Assembly: GCA_023627715.1 (NCBI GenBank)
Contig: JAMAHW010000005.1
Span: forward strand, 434,001-498,000
Source: Periconia sp. R9002
Lineage: Eukaryota > Ascomycota > Dothideomycetes > Pleosporales > Periconiaceae
Direction: 5' to 3'
DNA length: 64,000 nucleotides
Shown piece after piece: positions 33,320 to 45,847 of this stretch. Positions within the stretch are counted from its first letter, which is position 1. Every line of letters begins with the position of its first letter. The notes under the pieces were generated by a model. The model searched no databases. It saw nothing but the letters and a program-made list of their open reading frames with translations, and had not been told where the DNA came from. A program made the position numbers and the translations under genes.

Positions 33320-34514
33320 TGCCCTCCTTATTGCACTGGGACAGATGGATTGTTTTTATCTTAGTTTCGGGCCTGCCATGCCGAACGTATGGGGCCGTGA
33401 CTGGGGGAGCTGCATGTAAACGCTTGGGTACTTGTTGAAGAAGGCAAGAGCCAAGCAAAAGCTGATGTTGGAGCCAGTGTAAGCACCCAAATCGCTGAAT
33501 GATTAGACGGTAGTGGTTGCTGAACGAGTACCTCGACAGGTCATATGTTTGTATTGACTAGAATGTAAAGCTCTATCCAAACTGCTGATAGAGTTGGGTA
33601 TGGCTCGAGATGGGCGTGGCATAACTCCAGTCGTCATGTTCTAGATCCGCAAACGGTAGGGGGGCGATTCAAGCTCTTGAGAAGCAAATCTGGGCAAAGT
33701 ATGAGGTTCGAGACAGGAACATGCACTGTACATGTAGGTGCTGTATGCACTCTACGTGGTGGTTGGAATGCATCTTAGATCAAGATGGATGGAAAGAAAA
33801 GATGGAGATGGAGATGGCGCTAGCTGTATGCGGACTGGGCGTGATCCACCTACGGCCAAGATGACGTCGACGTCTCTCTCATACAAACAGCAAGGGTTCA
33901 AGGGTGGGTTGCTTTTGGGCGATGCTGCGACTTAAGGCTTAGAAGCTATACATAGGCAGAGAGACCAGAGTAGACCGAAACACCACCATGGACACGCTGG
34001 AGGTCCCTTGCATGATGATTTGGACAGGGACGCGATCGAGCGACAGTAGCCAATTGCCGATCACCACTTGTGCATAGTGAGGGTCTACCGAAGCGGAGGG
34101 TGTGTCACTCTGTCAGTGAGTGATGGAGCAAATGACATGACATGAGGCCGCAGCCGTCCAGACTCTCCCATTCCCACGGTGCTACTTTTCCCATGAATAC
34201 ATTGAACTCGTCCGTCGCCGTCTTTCGCGCCCCTCTCCATTGGCTAGCCTTGCCGACTCTAGCGCGCGCCTCACTCATCGGAGACGTCGTCGCGACCGAC
34301 AGAAACTGCCAGCCGTGATTTTGGACCTTCGACCTGGATTGCCCTCGCCCTTCGCTATCCGCATCGTCATCTTACGGGACGAGACGACTCGCCGCCTCGA
34401 TTCTCAACTGCCGACCACCGGCTTCTTCGCGAGTAGCATCCACGGGCCCTCACTTGCCTGGGCGGCGCCCGCACTGGCTGACTCGTCTTGTCCAGTAGTC
34501 TCAGGTCCATCTCT
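33320..34514. promoter_or_regulatory. Divergent promoter region (WW-domain gene / histidine kinase)
   Basis: About 1.2 kb between divergent starts. No recognisable gene. A frame on the plus strand at 34240-34500 lies directly before the kinase ATG and is probably 5' UTR. Confidence 0.5.
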
Positions 34515-37500
34515 ATGACCTCGTCTGCCAACTCTATATTTACAGGAAAACCGTCCACACCAGATACCTCTGCGTATCGCGAGAAGAACCGCCGCCTCGC
34601 CGAAGCCCACTCGCCTTTCATCCCATCTTCTCCCACCCCGAAACCGCGCCCCGCCCTTTCTGCATTGCCCTCATGGACTCTACAAACGCCAGTTAATTCC
34701 AAACCCTCTCGTCCTCCCTCCTTCTACCACAGCGAGCCTTCGAACCATTTGAGCAGGGGGACCACGCCGCCTTCGATCATCACCGGCACAAAGCGGGGGG
34801 ACCACGCCGATACACCATCACGCGTCGCAGAGCCTTCGAGTGAGCCGCTTCTCAAACGCCGACGTGTGAGCCGATCCAACTACAAGTTACCGTCTGGCAC
34901 GCCAAAGTCTGTGGCTATCAAGAATACTAGCGCTCCGCCACTTTCTCCGCTCTTCTTCTCCCACTCAAGACACCCAAGACCATACTTTCCCGCGCGTTTC
35001 TCGAGCTCAGAGGCCGCCGCAAAGATGTTGAGCAACGCACACGAAGACAGTGGGATCAAGACAGTTACTCTCGCCCGCGGTTCATATAGTGGTTTGAGCC
35101 CACCGCCCCCCATAGCAGGCGGAAGGGTCTCGGAGCGAGCGAGCTTACCGCCACGATTGGCATCCCCTCATATTAAAGACAAGGGCGATCCGCTACGCCT
35201 GCTTGGATCTGTTGGCGCGGTTGAGCTGTTAGAAAATGACCCGCGACCGACTTTTATTGTAGATTTTGGGGATACTGCCAACTCTCCTCACGACTCATCT
35301 GGGCTACCTATATTGTTCGCCAACGGCGCGTTGCGGGCGAATCCCTCTATATGGGATGTAGTGGCAAGGAAGCAATCGAATCTGACAACCGAGGAACCAG
35401 CTGCACATGCGTCCAGTCAGTTTACAAGCTGGTTATTGAGCACCGTCGCACAGGATGAAAACCTTGACATAAACCCTCCCCCACTCGAACATGACGGTAT
35501 CACCTGGCTCTGTTATACGCTTAAGAAACGTCTGCGCGTAGTTGCGACGGTAAAATCTCCACCTCTTGCGAAAAATGTGCCATCCGCAAATGTCTCCGTA
35601 GACTTCGGTATCCCGTCATCGTCATCCGCTCGCACAACGGGTTCTGGTAGGGACGTTGTAACATCTGTACCTGCGATCGAACCCCAAGACTATTTTGGCA
35701 GCACAGCATCTCCATTAGTTGAAGAAGAAGAAGAAGTTACTGGGCATTCGTCAGAGTCTGCTTCCCTGCAGACTGATGTCAACATTCCACAACAACGAGA
35801 CAGCGACGCAGTGGATGGATTTTTCCAAAGTCCAGATAAGTTGGATCTGGAGAGCCACCCGTCGTTCACAAACGAGTGCGTACTTCGTGCCCAAGTTGCT
35901 GGCGAAGTTGACGCGTTCCACAGGATAGAAGGATCGTCGCGTGATCACGATGTTGGCTTCTTCGACTGGACACGTTTGTCTATTTCCTCCTCGCTACCGA
36001 GGCATATTCAATTCGCACGCTCTGTTGATTGGGCATCGACACCTCTTGGGCCAATCGAGTATTGGTCCAATGACTTGCGGGCCATGTGCAACTTGATCAT
36101 GTGAGTCCTCCATGCTAGCTGTTTCGTATAAGGCGAAGCTTACTTCGTATAGGGCAAGTCCGCATCCAGCTGCGATGTACTGGGGAGAAGAGCTTGTTGC
36201 TATCTATAATGAGGCCTACATCGGTGAGTGTAGAAACCCATGTCTGAGTGCTACTCTAATAATCATGTAGGCCTTGCTGGCCAGAAACATCCGTCTCTTA
36301 TGGGGCAAAGTTACAAAGTAGCATGGGCTGAGATCTGGGATGAGGTCAAAGATGTTTTTGCGAATGCACGATTAACTGGTCAGGCAACTATGAAGGACGA
36401 TGATTGCTTGTTCATGAAGAGAAATGGGTTTCTGGAAGAGACGTATTTCTCGTGGTCTATTATTCCTATGGTGGGCGAAGATGGGACTGTTATGGGTTTG
36501 TACAATCCGGCTTTTGAAAAGGTATTTTTCCATGCTCTACCATGCACTAGTCCGTATATCCTTCTGGTGACTACGTTCACGATTGCTTCACTCAATCCTT
36601 CTTCCTCGATCAAGAACTCTGTCAAATCTGACTGCGTACTAATCCTCTATAGACAAGACGGAAAATTGCCGAGCGCCGCATGCTGACCCTCAGAGAAGTT
36701 GGTGAGCGAACAGCAACTGCACGGGATGTGAAAGGCTTCTGGGACCAAGTTCTGGTCGCTTTGACCGAGAACGAAATGGATACGCCGTTTGTTCTTCTCT
36801 ATTCTGTATCTGATGAAAACGACAGCGATTCATCTTCGCTACATTCCAACAGTCTTCTCGGATCGAAACATTGCTATCTGGAGGGCTCATTGGGTGTCCC
36901 TACAGGCCATCCAGCAGCACCGGATCATTTCGACTTGAAGGAGGGTACCGAAGGGTTCGGTCCGGTATTCCGAGAAGTTATGAAGACAGGCAAGCCTGTG
37001 GTACTCAGCATTGGTTCTGGGGATCTCCCTCATCAGATAATGGAAGGTCTCCAATGGCGAGGTTTTGGCGATGCCTGTAGGGAGGTTGTCGTCTGTCCTA
37101 TTCACCCCACTACCGGGGAAGCCATACTTGGATTTTTAGTCATGGGCATCAATCCGCGGCGACCGTACGACGACGATTATAATCTCTTTGTTCAGTTGCT
37201 CAGTCGACAATTGGCCACATCGCTAGCTTCTGTTGTATTGTTCGAAGAAGAAATCCGCAGAGGGCAAAGAGCTGCAAAGTTGGCTGCGGAAGATCGATTT
37301 CAGCTGTCTGAGCAGCTTGCTGCTCGTACGCAAGAAGCATTAGACAGTGAGACACGCTTCACTCGAATGGCGGAATATTCCCCTGCCGGCCTGTTTATTG
37401 CCGATCACGCAGGTAGGATTACATACTGCAACGATACGTGGTATGAGATATCGAGAGTACCAAAAGATCCGGAAAAGACAGATAGATGGATGGACTATGT

Positions 37501-39509
37501 CAATGAGGAAGACCACAGCCTTATTCAAGACCATTGGAAGCAACTAGTGGAAAACGCCGACGCCATCAATATTGAATTTAGATTCAAGACGCCTTGGTCA
37601 GATCGAAATGGGAACAAAGGGGATACTTGGGTATTGTTCTGCGCTTTTCCTGAGAAATATGAAGATGGGATGCTGAAAAGCGTCTTCGGAAGCATTACGA
37701 ATATCAGTTCTCAAAAGTGGGCAGAGGGGTTTCAGAAAAGAAAGATGGAGGAGGCAGTGGAGCTCAAGCGTCAGCAGGAGAATTTTATCGACATTACCTC
37801 CCACGAGATGCGGAATCCTCTGAGCGCCATTTTGCAGTGCGCTGACGAGATATCAACACTTCTTGGAGACTTCCGCACATCAGGCACTCACGACAGTCTG
37901 CCGAAGATCGTGTCCGACAGCATCGATGCCGCACAGACAATTGCATTATGCGCGCAGCATCAAAAGAGGATTGTTGATGACGTATTAACATTGTCGAAAC
38001 TCGACAGTGCGATGCTTATGGTGAGATTGCTCTAGTCGTACGCAAGAGGTGTGCTAACAATTCCCAGGTAACGCCTGTTGATACCCAGCCGCTGCAAATC
38101 GTGCAACGGGCATTGAAAATGTTCGAAGGCGAAGTACAGACTGCTGGCATACAAATGGACTTTGTAATCAGCGATTCCTTCAAGGAGTTGAATATTGACT
38201 GGGTTAGATTGGATCCTTCGCGAGTGCTCCAGGTAAGTAACTTCACCAGTCCCCCGATGCAAATTCCCGCTGCAGTTCTCAAAGACATGTCAGTGCTTAC
38301 GCCTTGGTATAGGTCCTCATCAACCTCACGACCAATGCTATCAAATTCACGACGACAGAATCCAGTCGTACGATTAAAGTCGTTCTATCTGCGTCTAAAC
38401 AACCCCCCTCGCTCTCTCAATCCCCTCGTGTCAGTTTCTTCCCTTCGAGGTCGAAAAGGGTCGAACAAACCATGGGTCCTGACTGGGGTGATGGTGAAGA
38501 GATCTTCCTAGAATTCGCCGTCCAGGATACTGGACGCGGCCTTAGTTCCGAGGAAAAGAAGGTCCTGTTTCAGCGGTTCTCGCAGGCTAGTCCTCGCACT
38601 CATGTCCAATACGGCGGATCAGGGCTTGGTCTGTTCATATCTCGCGAACTTACCGAACTACAGGGTGGTGAGATTGGAGTATCTTCTGAAGCTGGGAAGG
38701 GAAGCACATTCGCATTCTATGTCAAATGTCGCAGATCCACACAACCACAGGATACCAATGAGAATTTGCCAGTAACAACAATAGCACGACATCCTTCGAA
38801 TGCTAAGAGTGGACGTCGACCAGCACCACCTAAGATCAAAGACTTTGCTACTATGCCACAGAAGGTTGTACCAGACGATGATCATTCAGAGAAACCCGGC
38901 TTGAAAGTCCTCATCGTTGAAGACAATCTCGGTATGTTTTGTGCACTCGTACTATGTTTCATCAATTAACAAAACACGTAGTGAATCAAAAAGTTCTTCG
39001 ACGCCAGCTAGAGAACAAGGGCGTCACCACATACGTTGCAAACCACGGCGGCGAAGCACTGGAGAAGCTTAAACAGTCTCGATTCTGGAAAGGCCACGGA
39101 CCTGACGCCCTTGACGTGGACGTGATTCTAATGGATAAAGAAATGCCCGTAATGGACGGGCTGCAATGCACTAGTAAAATACGCGAATTCGAAGCTGATG
39201 GCTTGCTCAACCGTCATGTTCCTATTATCGCGGTCACAGCAAATGCGAGAAGTGAGCAGATTGCCACACTTCTCGCCGCCGGCATGGTACGTTCCATCTT
39301 TGATCCAGTATCACTGGTCCTTTTCATCGGCATCATGGCTAACGTAGGGTTTCTAGGATGATGTTGTATCGAAACCCTTTCGCATCATAGAGCTGATCCC
39401 CAAGATTGAAGAGCTGACGTTAAAATACCCAAAATCCCTCGCTAATACCACCGTCACTCCCGAAATTGTCATTCATGACAAATCGAGTACCGTGTCGCAT
39501 ACGATATAG
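34515..39509 (+). CDS. Hybrid histidine kinase (PAS, GAF-like, HisKA, HATPase, REC)
   Basis: Two-component hybrid sensor kinase expected to feed a His-to-Asp phosphorelay through an HPt protein. Eight exons are inferred: 34515-36100, 36153-36223, 36271-36521, 36653-38020, 38068-38232, 38313-38931, 38982-39286 and 39357-39509, giving 1505 residues. The N-terminal 240 residues are Ser/Pro-rich; PAS-like segments follow near 241-345 and 500-635 (MASPHPAAMYWGEELVAIYN), a GAF-like region about 650-860, and a PAS domain about 885-1000 (YSPAGLFIADHAGRITYCND). The phosphoacceptor H1020 lies in ITSHEMRNPLSAIL; the ATPase N box VLINLTTNAIKFT starts at 1148, with VQDTGRGL and GGSGLGLF after it. The receiver has D1405 in ILMDKEMPVMDG and K1461 in VSKPF. 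No membrane segment is apparent, so a cytoplasmic sensor is likely. The fungal HHK group was not assigned. Confidence 0.92.
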
Positions 39510-42181
39510 AACTCAAAGACTGGGCTGCTTTTAACGAATTCTCAATCACGTATATCCAATTATTTGGATTTCCTAATTTGACGAGCAAATGATGTACCAT
39601 TTTAGCATGTTTTGCACTTTTTTTCCGGTTTTGGTTTTGGAAATCATGTTGGGCTTGAGTTTGTGCTATGGGTTGGTTGGTTGGGTACAGCGGGTGCCCA
39701 AATTTCCACCTTTTTTTTCTCTCTCTATCGGCAGTGTACCGTTTATTCCCATAATATCGCTTTTTGGGGGCGAGTAACGTGTATAGTGGGTTTAGACCAC
39801 GTGTAAGGTTTATGTTCTTTGGAATAGGATGGGATGGTGTGAAAAATGGGAAACATATATGTAGGGACTTGGTATATGGGACAGGGTCTTGGTTTCGAGC
39901 TTCGTCTCGCAAGGGAAAATATATGGCTATTTGAACGGGGATAAGAGGAATCTACTTCTCCTTTCTTAACGAATTGGCGTCTGTCTTGAACCCTCCACAT
40001 CGAAGATTAGACTCCAAACTACAGACGCGCACAGAATCGCATCTCCCGTGTTTACCTTATCATCTTCCAGCAGCACCGGCCCTCCCCTTTTTTGTCCCTA
40101 CTATACAATGGTAAGGTCAATCTTGTACATTACTAGGATTAGCAAAACCAATAATTAGAATCTTGCGGGCCACCTTCCCCCTTTCCTTGATATGGATGGT
40201 GAGAGTCTTACGAAAGGATTCATACCAACGTTCGTGTAGAGATTCGTTTAGGGGTAGATATATGAGTCTAAGAACGCATTGGTTCACGTCTCTTGTGAGA
40301 TAAAACCTTGGCCGGACATTGGCGTAACATGCACACACTTGGCGCAGTGAGCGAGGTGGTAAGACGGATTTTTTCTTTCTAAAGTACCGTGATGTAGGTA
40401 TCTTGCAATATGCTTTTAAAAGGTCTAGTCTAAAGCAATATGGACTTGATACAGTACGAACTAGCATTTGAAGGGTAGAAGGCATCAATGCATCTACGAT
40501 AGTTTTATGTGTTGCAGAGGGTGCTAAGATAGCAATCGATGGGCTCTGACGAACTGCTTACCTTTCCTGGAAATTTCACTTGTGAGGATCAGCTATTTGA
40601 GAATAATCAACGTGAAGTTTGATAGAGACAAATAAGGCAAGTCTATGTATAAGACAGCCACAATGCAGGGAAATTTTGAGACCTTATCCTGCGATGTAGA
40701 AGAATAGTAACTGGTGAATGCCTAGAAGAAAATATCATTACGAGCATCTCAAACCGAGGCAACCCGTTTCACTGAGTACAATAGCGGGGAAACCCCGCTA
40801 CACTGTACACTCACACGATACGATTCTAGACCAAGTCGCTAATCTAGGCAGCGAACGCATGAAATGCTGCACTTATTTCCGCAAACAATTTAGGGTTCTG
40901 CTATAGTGTGCGTGCAATACCTTGCTCGGACCAAACATTAGCGAGAGATCCATTGTAAGCACAAAGGCCAAGAAAGAAAAGGCGTGTCCACGTGTCTGTT
41001 GCCATTGCAGGTTCGTCACTTGCTTTGCAAATATGTCACTGCCGCGGGCGGTGGCTGACAGGATCAATTGATACTGGCTTGGTCAGGCTTAGCGAGAAGA
41101 TGAGGAGAGGCATAGTATATGACCATTGGGGATGGTAACGAGTTGTGTACACACGCGCGGGGTAGATTTTTCTCTTTGTCGTTCCAGATGTCTAATTGCG
41201 GAAACATGACCACCTGACTGTCTGTTATGACAGAGTAAGTGTTCATGATGATGTGAGTTGAGGAGGATTCTTGAAGCCAGCCATCCCGTTCGTAAGCCGG
41301 CAACCCCAGATCGACAGCACGATTGGTCAAAAGTAGAATCCGCCTTGCCCTATCGGGTGGTAGTGGCTTGAAATGCGGAGGTGCTCCACGTGCCAAGACA
41401 TCGTTCCCCAGATGTCCTCCCGCACGCTTGTCCCGTCCAAGAACTCGTCCGAGGAATCAAGTGGTTGTCGTTGCAAGTTGACACTATGAGTGGCAATTGT
41501 GCCTCGGTATAATGCCAGAATCTGGAATTGTGGAGTTGGGCTGTGGAGCTTGGGGAAAGGAAGACTGCGGGGAAACCCACGGAGCTTGTCAGTTGAGCTT
41601 TAAGCTGGGCCGATTAGGCAGGGTGCTTTATGTCGTGTAGGGATAAAGATACGGTAATAAAAAGAAGGGTTATCGTTGCAAAATAATCATGTTGCTCACG
41701 GTATCAAGACAGATGAGTGAACATAGAAACGTCTGGGCTGTAGACATGCAAACCACGCAAAATGATCAATATGGTTATGTACGGTGGCAGCGCAAGTCAC
41801 TCATTAAAAAGGAGAATTGTCGTCGCAAAGCAGTATCATGGCTCGAGGTATCAACACAGATAGTCAGGTGGTGAATGTGCTCACAACCTAGAGAGTAAAT
41901 GGTAATATACGGTAATAGCGCCCTTCTTCTTTTCATACCGTTATAGCGCAAGTGGCACATACAGCACCTGCCAAATGTGCATGGTATGGGGAAGGATTGT
42001 TGGGTTTCTGGGATTGGCGTTCTCTCGCCTCTCCGGATTGGCCGTATCCCAATCCGCACCTATCTTCCCTGTTACATACATAATAGATCTGGATCGGCCG
42101 CGTTCTTTCCTTTCGTTTGCCCTTCTCTCTTGTTTCAATTCTTCTTCTTTGTTTCATAGTCCAATTGGGAATTACTTCAAT
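39510..42181. other. Long intergenic stretch
   Basis: About 2.7 kb between the kinase 3' end and the MFS gene. No supported gene. Minus-strand frames around 41064-41580 look somewhat protein-like but have no start or motif. A strong palindrome lies at 40776-40808. The right end is the MFS promoter. Confidence 0.45.
40776..40808. repeat. Strong short palindrome
   Basis: TAGCGGGG (40782-40789), AAA loop, CCCCGCTA (40793-40800) is a perfect 8-bp stem with a 3-base loop; outer GTACA and TGTAC arms extend it. It could be a mobile-element end or a cruciform/protein site. Confidence 0.7.
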
Positions 42182-43829
42182 ATGGCGACCGAGAAGGATA
42201 CTACCATCATGGCTGAGAGGGGGGAGACAGAGATCTCCCCTTCCTCCTCCTATGAGGCTGACTATGAGTGCGAATTTACACCGGCGGAACAGCGAAACAT
42301 CATTTGGCGTATCGATAGACGTCTGGTCGTCACGGTTGGGGTTTTATACTGCATCAGTTTGATGGATCGCACCAATATGTCTGCTGCTAATATTGCTGGG
42401 TCAGTACTCACTCATCTCACTGACTCTGCATTCACAAACCCGAAAAGGCACATCGTTCGAAACATTATGTACTGACTAATGGTATGAAGTATGTCTGTCG
42501 AGCTCAAACTCGGAGTCTTAGAAGGTAGTGCATCACGCTATTCGATTGCAACGCTGCTCTTCTTCATCACCTACGTCCTCTTCCAACCACCATCAACACC
42601 TCTTGTCCGAAAGATCGGTCCTCGTCTTTACCTTGCGGTTATCGTCATTGCGTGGGGAGCTGTCATGATCGGCATGGGTTTTACCAAAGATTGGAAAACT
42701 CTGTCCGCTATGCGTATTCTTCTAGGTGTCTTCGAAGCCGGTTTCTTCCCCGCCTGTGTCTACCTCCTTAGTACCTGGTACACACGTTACGATGTCGGCA
42801 AGCGTTACTCGGTCTTCTACATGCTGGGCAGCTTCGCCTCAGCCTGTTCTGGTATTCTCGCCTTTGGGCTTATGCAAATGAAGGGTGTGGCCCATCTCAA
42901 CGGCTGGCGATGGATCTTCATCATCGAAGGCATTCTCACCATATTGCTCGGCGCGGTCGGGTATATGCTCCTAGTCGACTTTCCCGACAAGGCGCACAAG
43001 TCCTGGAAATTCCTAAACGAGCGTGAGGCCAAGTTCATCATTAATCGAGTCGACCGCGACCGAGGCGACGCAAAACCAGAGCCATTCGCCATGAGCAAAT
43101 TCTTCCGCGGTGGACGCGATTTCAAAATTTGGGGCTACGCTATGATCTACTTCAACACCACGACCGTCAGTTACGCTTTAGCATACTTCCTTCCCGTCAT
43201 TCTGATGCAGAACATGGGCTTCAGCGTCGGTGCGGCTCAATGCCTCATCGCGCCTCCCTATGCTCTTGCTGGGATCGTCATGTTCGTCACCAGCTGGGTT
43301 AGTGACAAGTATCGGATTCGCGGTCCCATCATCATTTTCAACATGGTCCTATGCCTCATCGGTCTTCCCATCATGGGCTTTGCCGGCAGCTCTGGAGCGC
43401 GTTACTTTGGTGTCTTCTTGACCACTGCCGGCGCGAATTCCAATGTCCCTGCCGGAATGACCTACCAGGCCAACAACATCCGTGGTCAATGGAAACGTGC
43501 GTTCTGCTCCGTCACTCTCGTTGGCTTCGGTGGTATTGGTGGAATTGCTGGCAGTCTCGTTTTCCGCGAGCAAGATAAGCCTGAGTACAGGAATGGATTG
43601 TACGCCTGTATTGCGTGCTGCCTTCTCAACATCGTCATTGTTATTGCGCTTAGCATCACGTTTTGGTTCCAGAACAAGAAGGCGGACCGTGGAGAGGTCG
43701 AGTTGGAGTACACGGATGTAAGTTGCCTCCCCTTTTCGAGTGTGATGCTCGTATTCTATCCTTCATGTTATAGCGCGCTAATGCGATTTACAGGAGGATT
43801 CGCAACCCGGTTTTCGATACACCCTTTAA
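42182..43829 (+). CDS. MFS anion:cation symporter, Dal5/allantoate permease type
   Basis: Predicted plasma-membrane transporter of the ACS family of the major facilitator superfamily, whose fungal members move allantoate, nicotinate, pantothenate and related organic anions. Three exons, 42182-42399, 42490-43717 and 43794-43829, give 493 residues; the last exon encodes only EDSQPGFRYTL. Conserved motifs: IDRRLVVTVGVLYCISLMDR at the first helix with NMSAANIAG after it, RKIGPRLYL, RILLGVFEAGFFPACVYLLS, and NGWRWIFIIEGILTILLG closing the first half. Twelve membrane helices fit the hydrophobic pattern. An upstream in-frame ATG at 41975 would add 69 residues but is unlike family N-termini, so MATEKDTTIM was chosen. 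Substrate not predictable from sequence. Confidence 0.93.
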
Positions 43830-44245
43830 GAATTTAAGTTGTTCTCGGTGGCATGTCTTGTGGATGTTGATATGTACATATGCTCAAAATAATGAATCAT
43901 GTCAAATGAATGGACACACCTAAGACCCATGCTGGTTTTTTCTATCTCTGTGAACAGCACACATCTTGCCGTGGCTATATGCTATACTCAACAGCAATCC
44001 ATTCATGCAGACCTGACCTTTATATATATAGCAAGATACCTAGTTTAGAGATTGATAATCTTTTCATTTAATAGCTCATTGCAAATTTGGTGAGAAGAGA
44101 TCGACTTACGACCGTTGGGTATACTGGACTTGGTTATTTTTTACTATGATTCAATTAGTGGACATAGCTGATATGCACGGAAGCTGATTCCGCTGAATCT
44201 AAGTCTAAGAATTTCCAGCAAAAGAACAGATATAAATCCAACCCC
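43830..44245. other. Convergent intergenic stretch
   Basis: About 415 bp, AT-rich, between the MFS gene (+) and J-domain gene (-) 3' ends. Nothing recognised apart from a short TA run near 44023. Confidence 0.55.
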
Positions 44246-45411
44246 TCATTTTGTGCCCTGGGCCCCATGGGGTACTCCCATGCGTCGTCTCGCTATCGTT
44301 TGACCGATGGCGTTCCTTACATCTTTCTCTTGGTGTACAACGTTCTGAACCATGTACTTCTTCAAGGCCTCCCTCAATTCCACCTTTGCCTTCTCATTCT
44401 CCTTGAAAGGGGTTGATTCCAATTCCAACAACCGAGTTACATCTGTCTTGGAAGCCTGAATGAGCGCTTCAATACGGTCTATCTGCTTGTGGCGATCCTC
44501 CTCTGAGTCGTCGCCGGCATTGGCTGGTCTTTGTGGGTCGTCGCGATACAGCGGAATCAGCAAACCCAAGAACTGCGCTGCTGAAATGGAAGCCTTCTTC
44601 GCGATGATGGTGATTTGGAATGGAAGGTACGCGGGTCGCAAATGCAACGAGGTAACGAGCGGGTTCAGCCAATGCGAAAGGAAAGGCGGGTGGTCTGGAC
44701 GCATAGAGGTCCTCAGATCGAGGACAGCAACGGCGAAAATTGATAGGTAGCGCCAGTAAGCGCCGTCCTTGAAAAACCCGAGGGCGTTCGCAGCAAACAA
44801 AACGCCTAGCAACACCCCGTATGTGCCTAGAGCCACTTTGACGGCGTGGTCCACGAAATCCCCCACGGTAATACAGTTTTTGCATTGCGCGATGCCATCG
44901 GGCCCAAACCGGTCGTATGCAAAACGCTTCGCAGGGTCCAGTACAATATCCCGCATGTTGATCAAATGTACGTAGAACGCGTTTGCCTGCTCCTTGTTTA
45001 TCCCGGGTCTAGCTTTGTCCGGGTGGTATTTGATAGTGAGTTTTCTGAAGCGCTTTGCTAGCTCTCCAGCGTCTATGTCGACGGGCACGCCGAGGTCATT
45101 GTACGCATTACTAGACCGTTGGAGGTTGAAGTCGACTTCGTAGATGGTGAAGATGAAATAGGCGAGATAGATGCAGATGAGGATTCGCCGGCGGTGGCGC
45201 ACGAATCGGAGAGTGCCTGGTTGAGGCTTCGGGTCGCCGGCACGAATGAAGATGGCGTAGAGGGTACTTTGGATCCAACCTGCGGCCTGCGCACATTAGC
45301 TCTGGAGAGGACCATGGGAAACTGGCGGGTGATTGTTCGTACCAAGGGGATCAAGAATTGCCAGATGAAGAAGGGCGCAAGCGCGTCCCAGGAGATATCT
45401 ACTGACACCAT
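44246..45411 (-). CDS. Membrane J-domain co-chaperone (Hsp40), ER type
   Basis: Predicted membrane-bound Hsp40 that would stimulate an Hsp70 ATPase. Two exons, 45411-45343 and 45286-44246 (56-bp intron with a GCTAAT branch-like site), give 369 residues. The first exon encodes 23 residues including the start of a hydrophobic segment (APFFIWQFLIPL) that continues across the junction to AAGWIQSTLYAIFIRAGDP. A second hydrophobic stretch ILICIYLAYFIFTIYEV precedes a J domain (about residues 85-150) with the essential HPD in LTIKYHPDKARPG and the end block AKRFAYDRFGPDG. One or two further membrane spans follow (YGVLLGVLFAANALGFF). Two spans before a J domain resemble Sec63-type ER proteins, but the Sec63 Brl domain is not evident. 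Compartment and partner are inference; the J domain is certain. Confidence 0.86.
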
Positions 45412-45847
45412 GTTGTGGACATAGGTTTACGAAGAACAAAAGAAGTGAAGAGGTGCCAGCGTGGTGGACATGACACTTGTACCTTGCTTGTGTTGTGCTA
45501 ATTATAATCCAAGTCAGCGCTGAATTCGGAACGTTCCGAAATCCCGGCTTCAGCTTAGTCACTCGCTATTGCGAAAAAGAACCAACTTTGAACATTCGTT
45601 ATTGTTCCACTTCACCTCAAAAATACCTTGTTGGGGCCCGCATGGGATGCTATCAAAGGGAAGAGTGCTGAACGCATATTTATTTGCCAAGTCTTCGGGA
45701 CTTCTTTCATTTATACCGGTTGGTGACTACTCTCAGATCTTTGTTTACACAATTCGCTTCCTATTTGAAAATGTGGCTGTCCATTCTAGAAAGTGTTGAG
45801 ACTTTCATCATCCGGACGCTATATTGTCATTGCACCTTGTTCGATAC
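45412..45847. other. Intergenic, methyltransferase 3' side and J-protein promoter
   Basis: About 435 bp between two minus-strand genes. No coding feature recognised. Confidence 0.55.

Noticed and set aside
41064..41580. Minus-strand frames suggesting a frameshifted gene
   Set aside because: Two overlapping frames look partly protein-like, but there is no start, motif or splice pair joining them; evidence too thin for a pseudogene call.
41975..42181. N-terminal extension of the Dal5-type permease
   Set aside because: The in-frame ATG at 41975 adds 69 residues unlike other family members; more likely 5' UTR.
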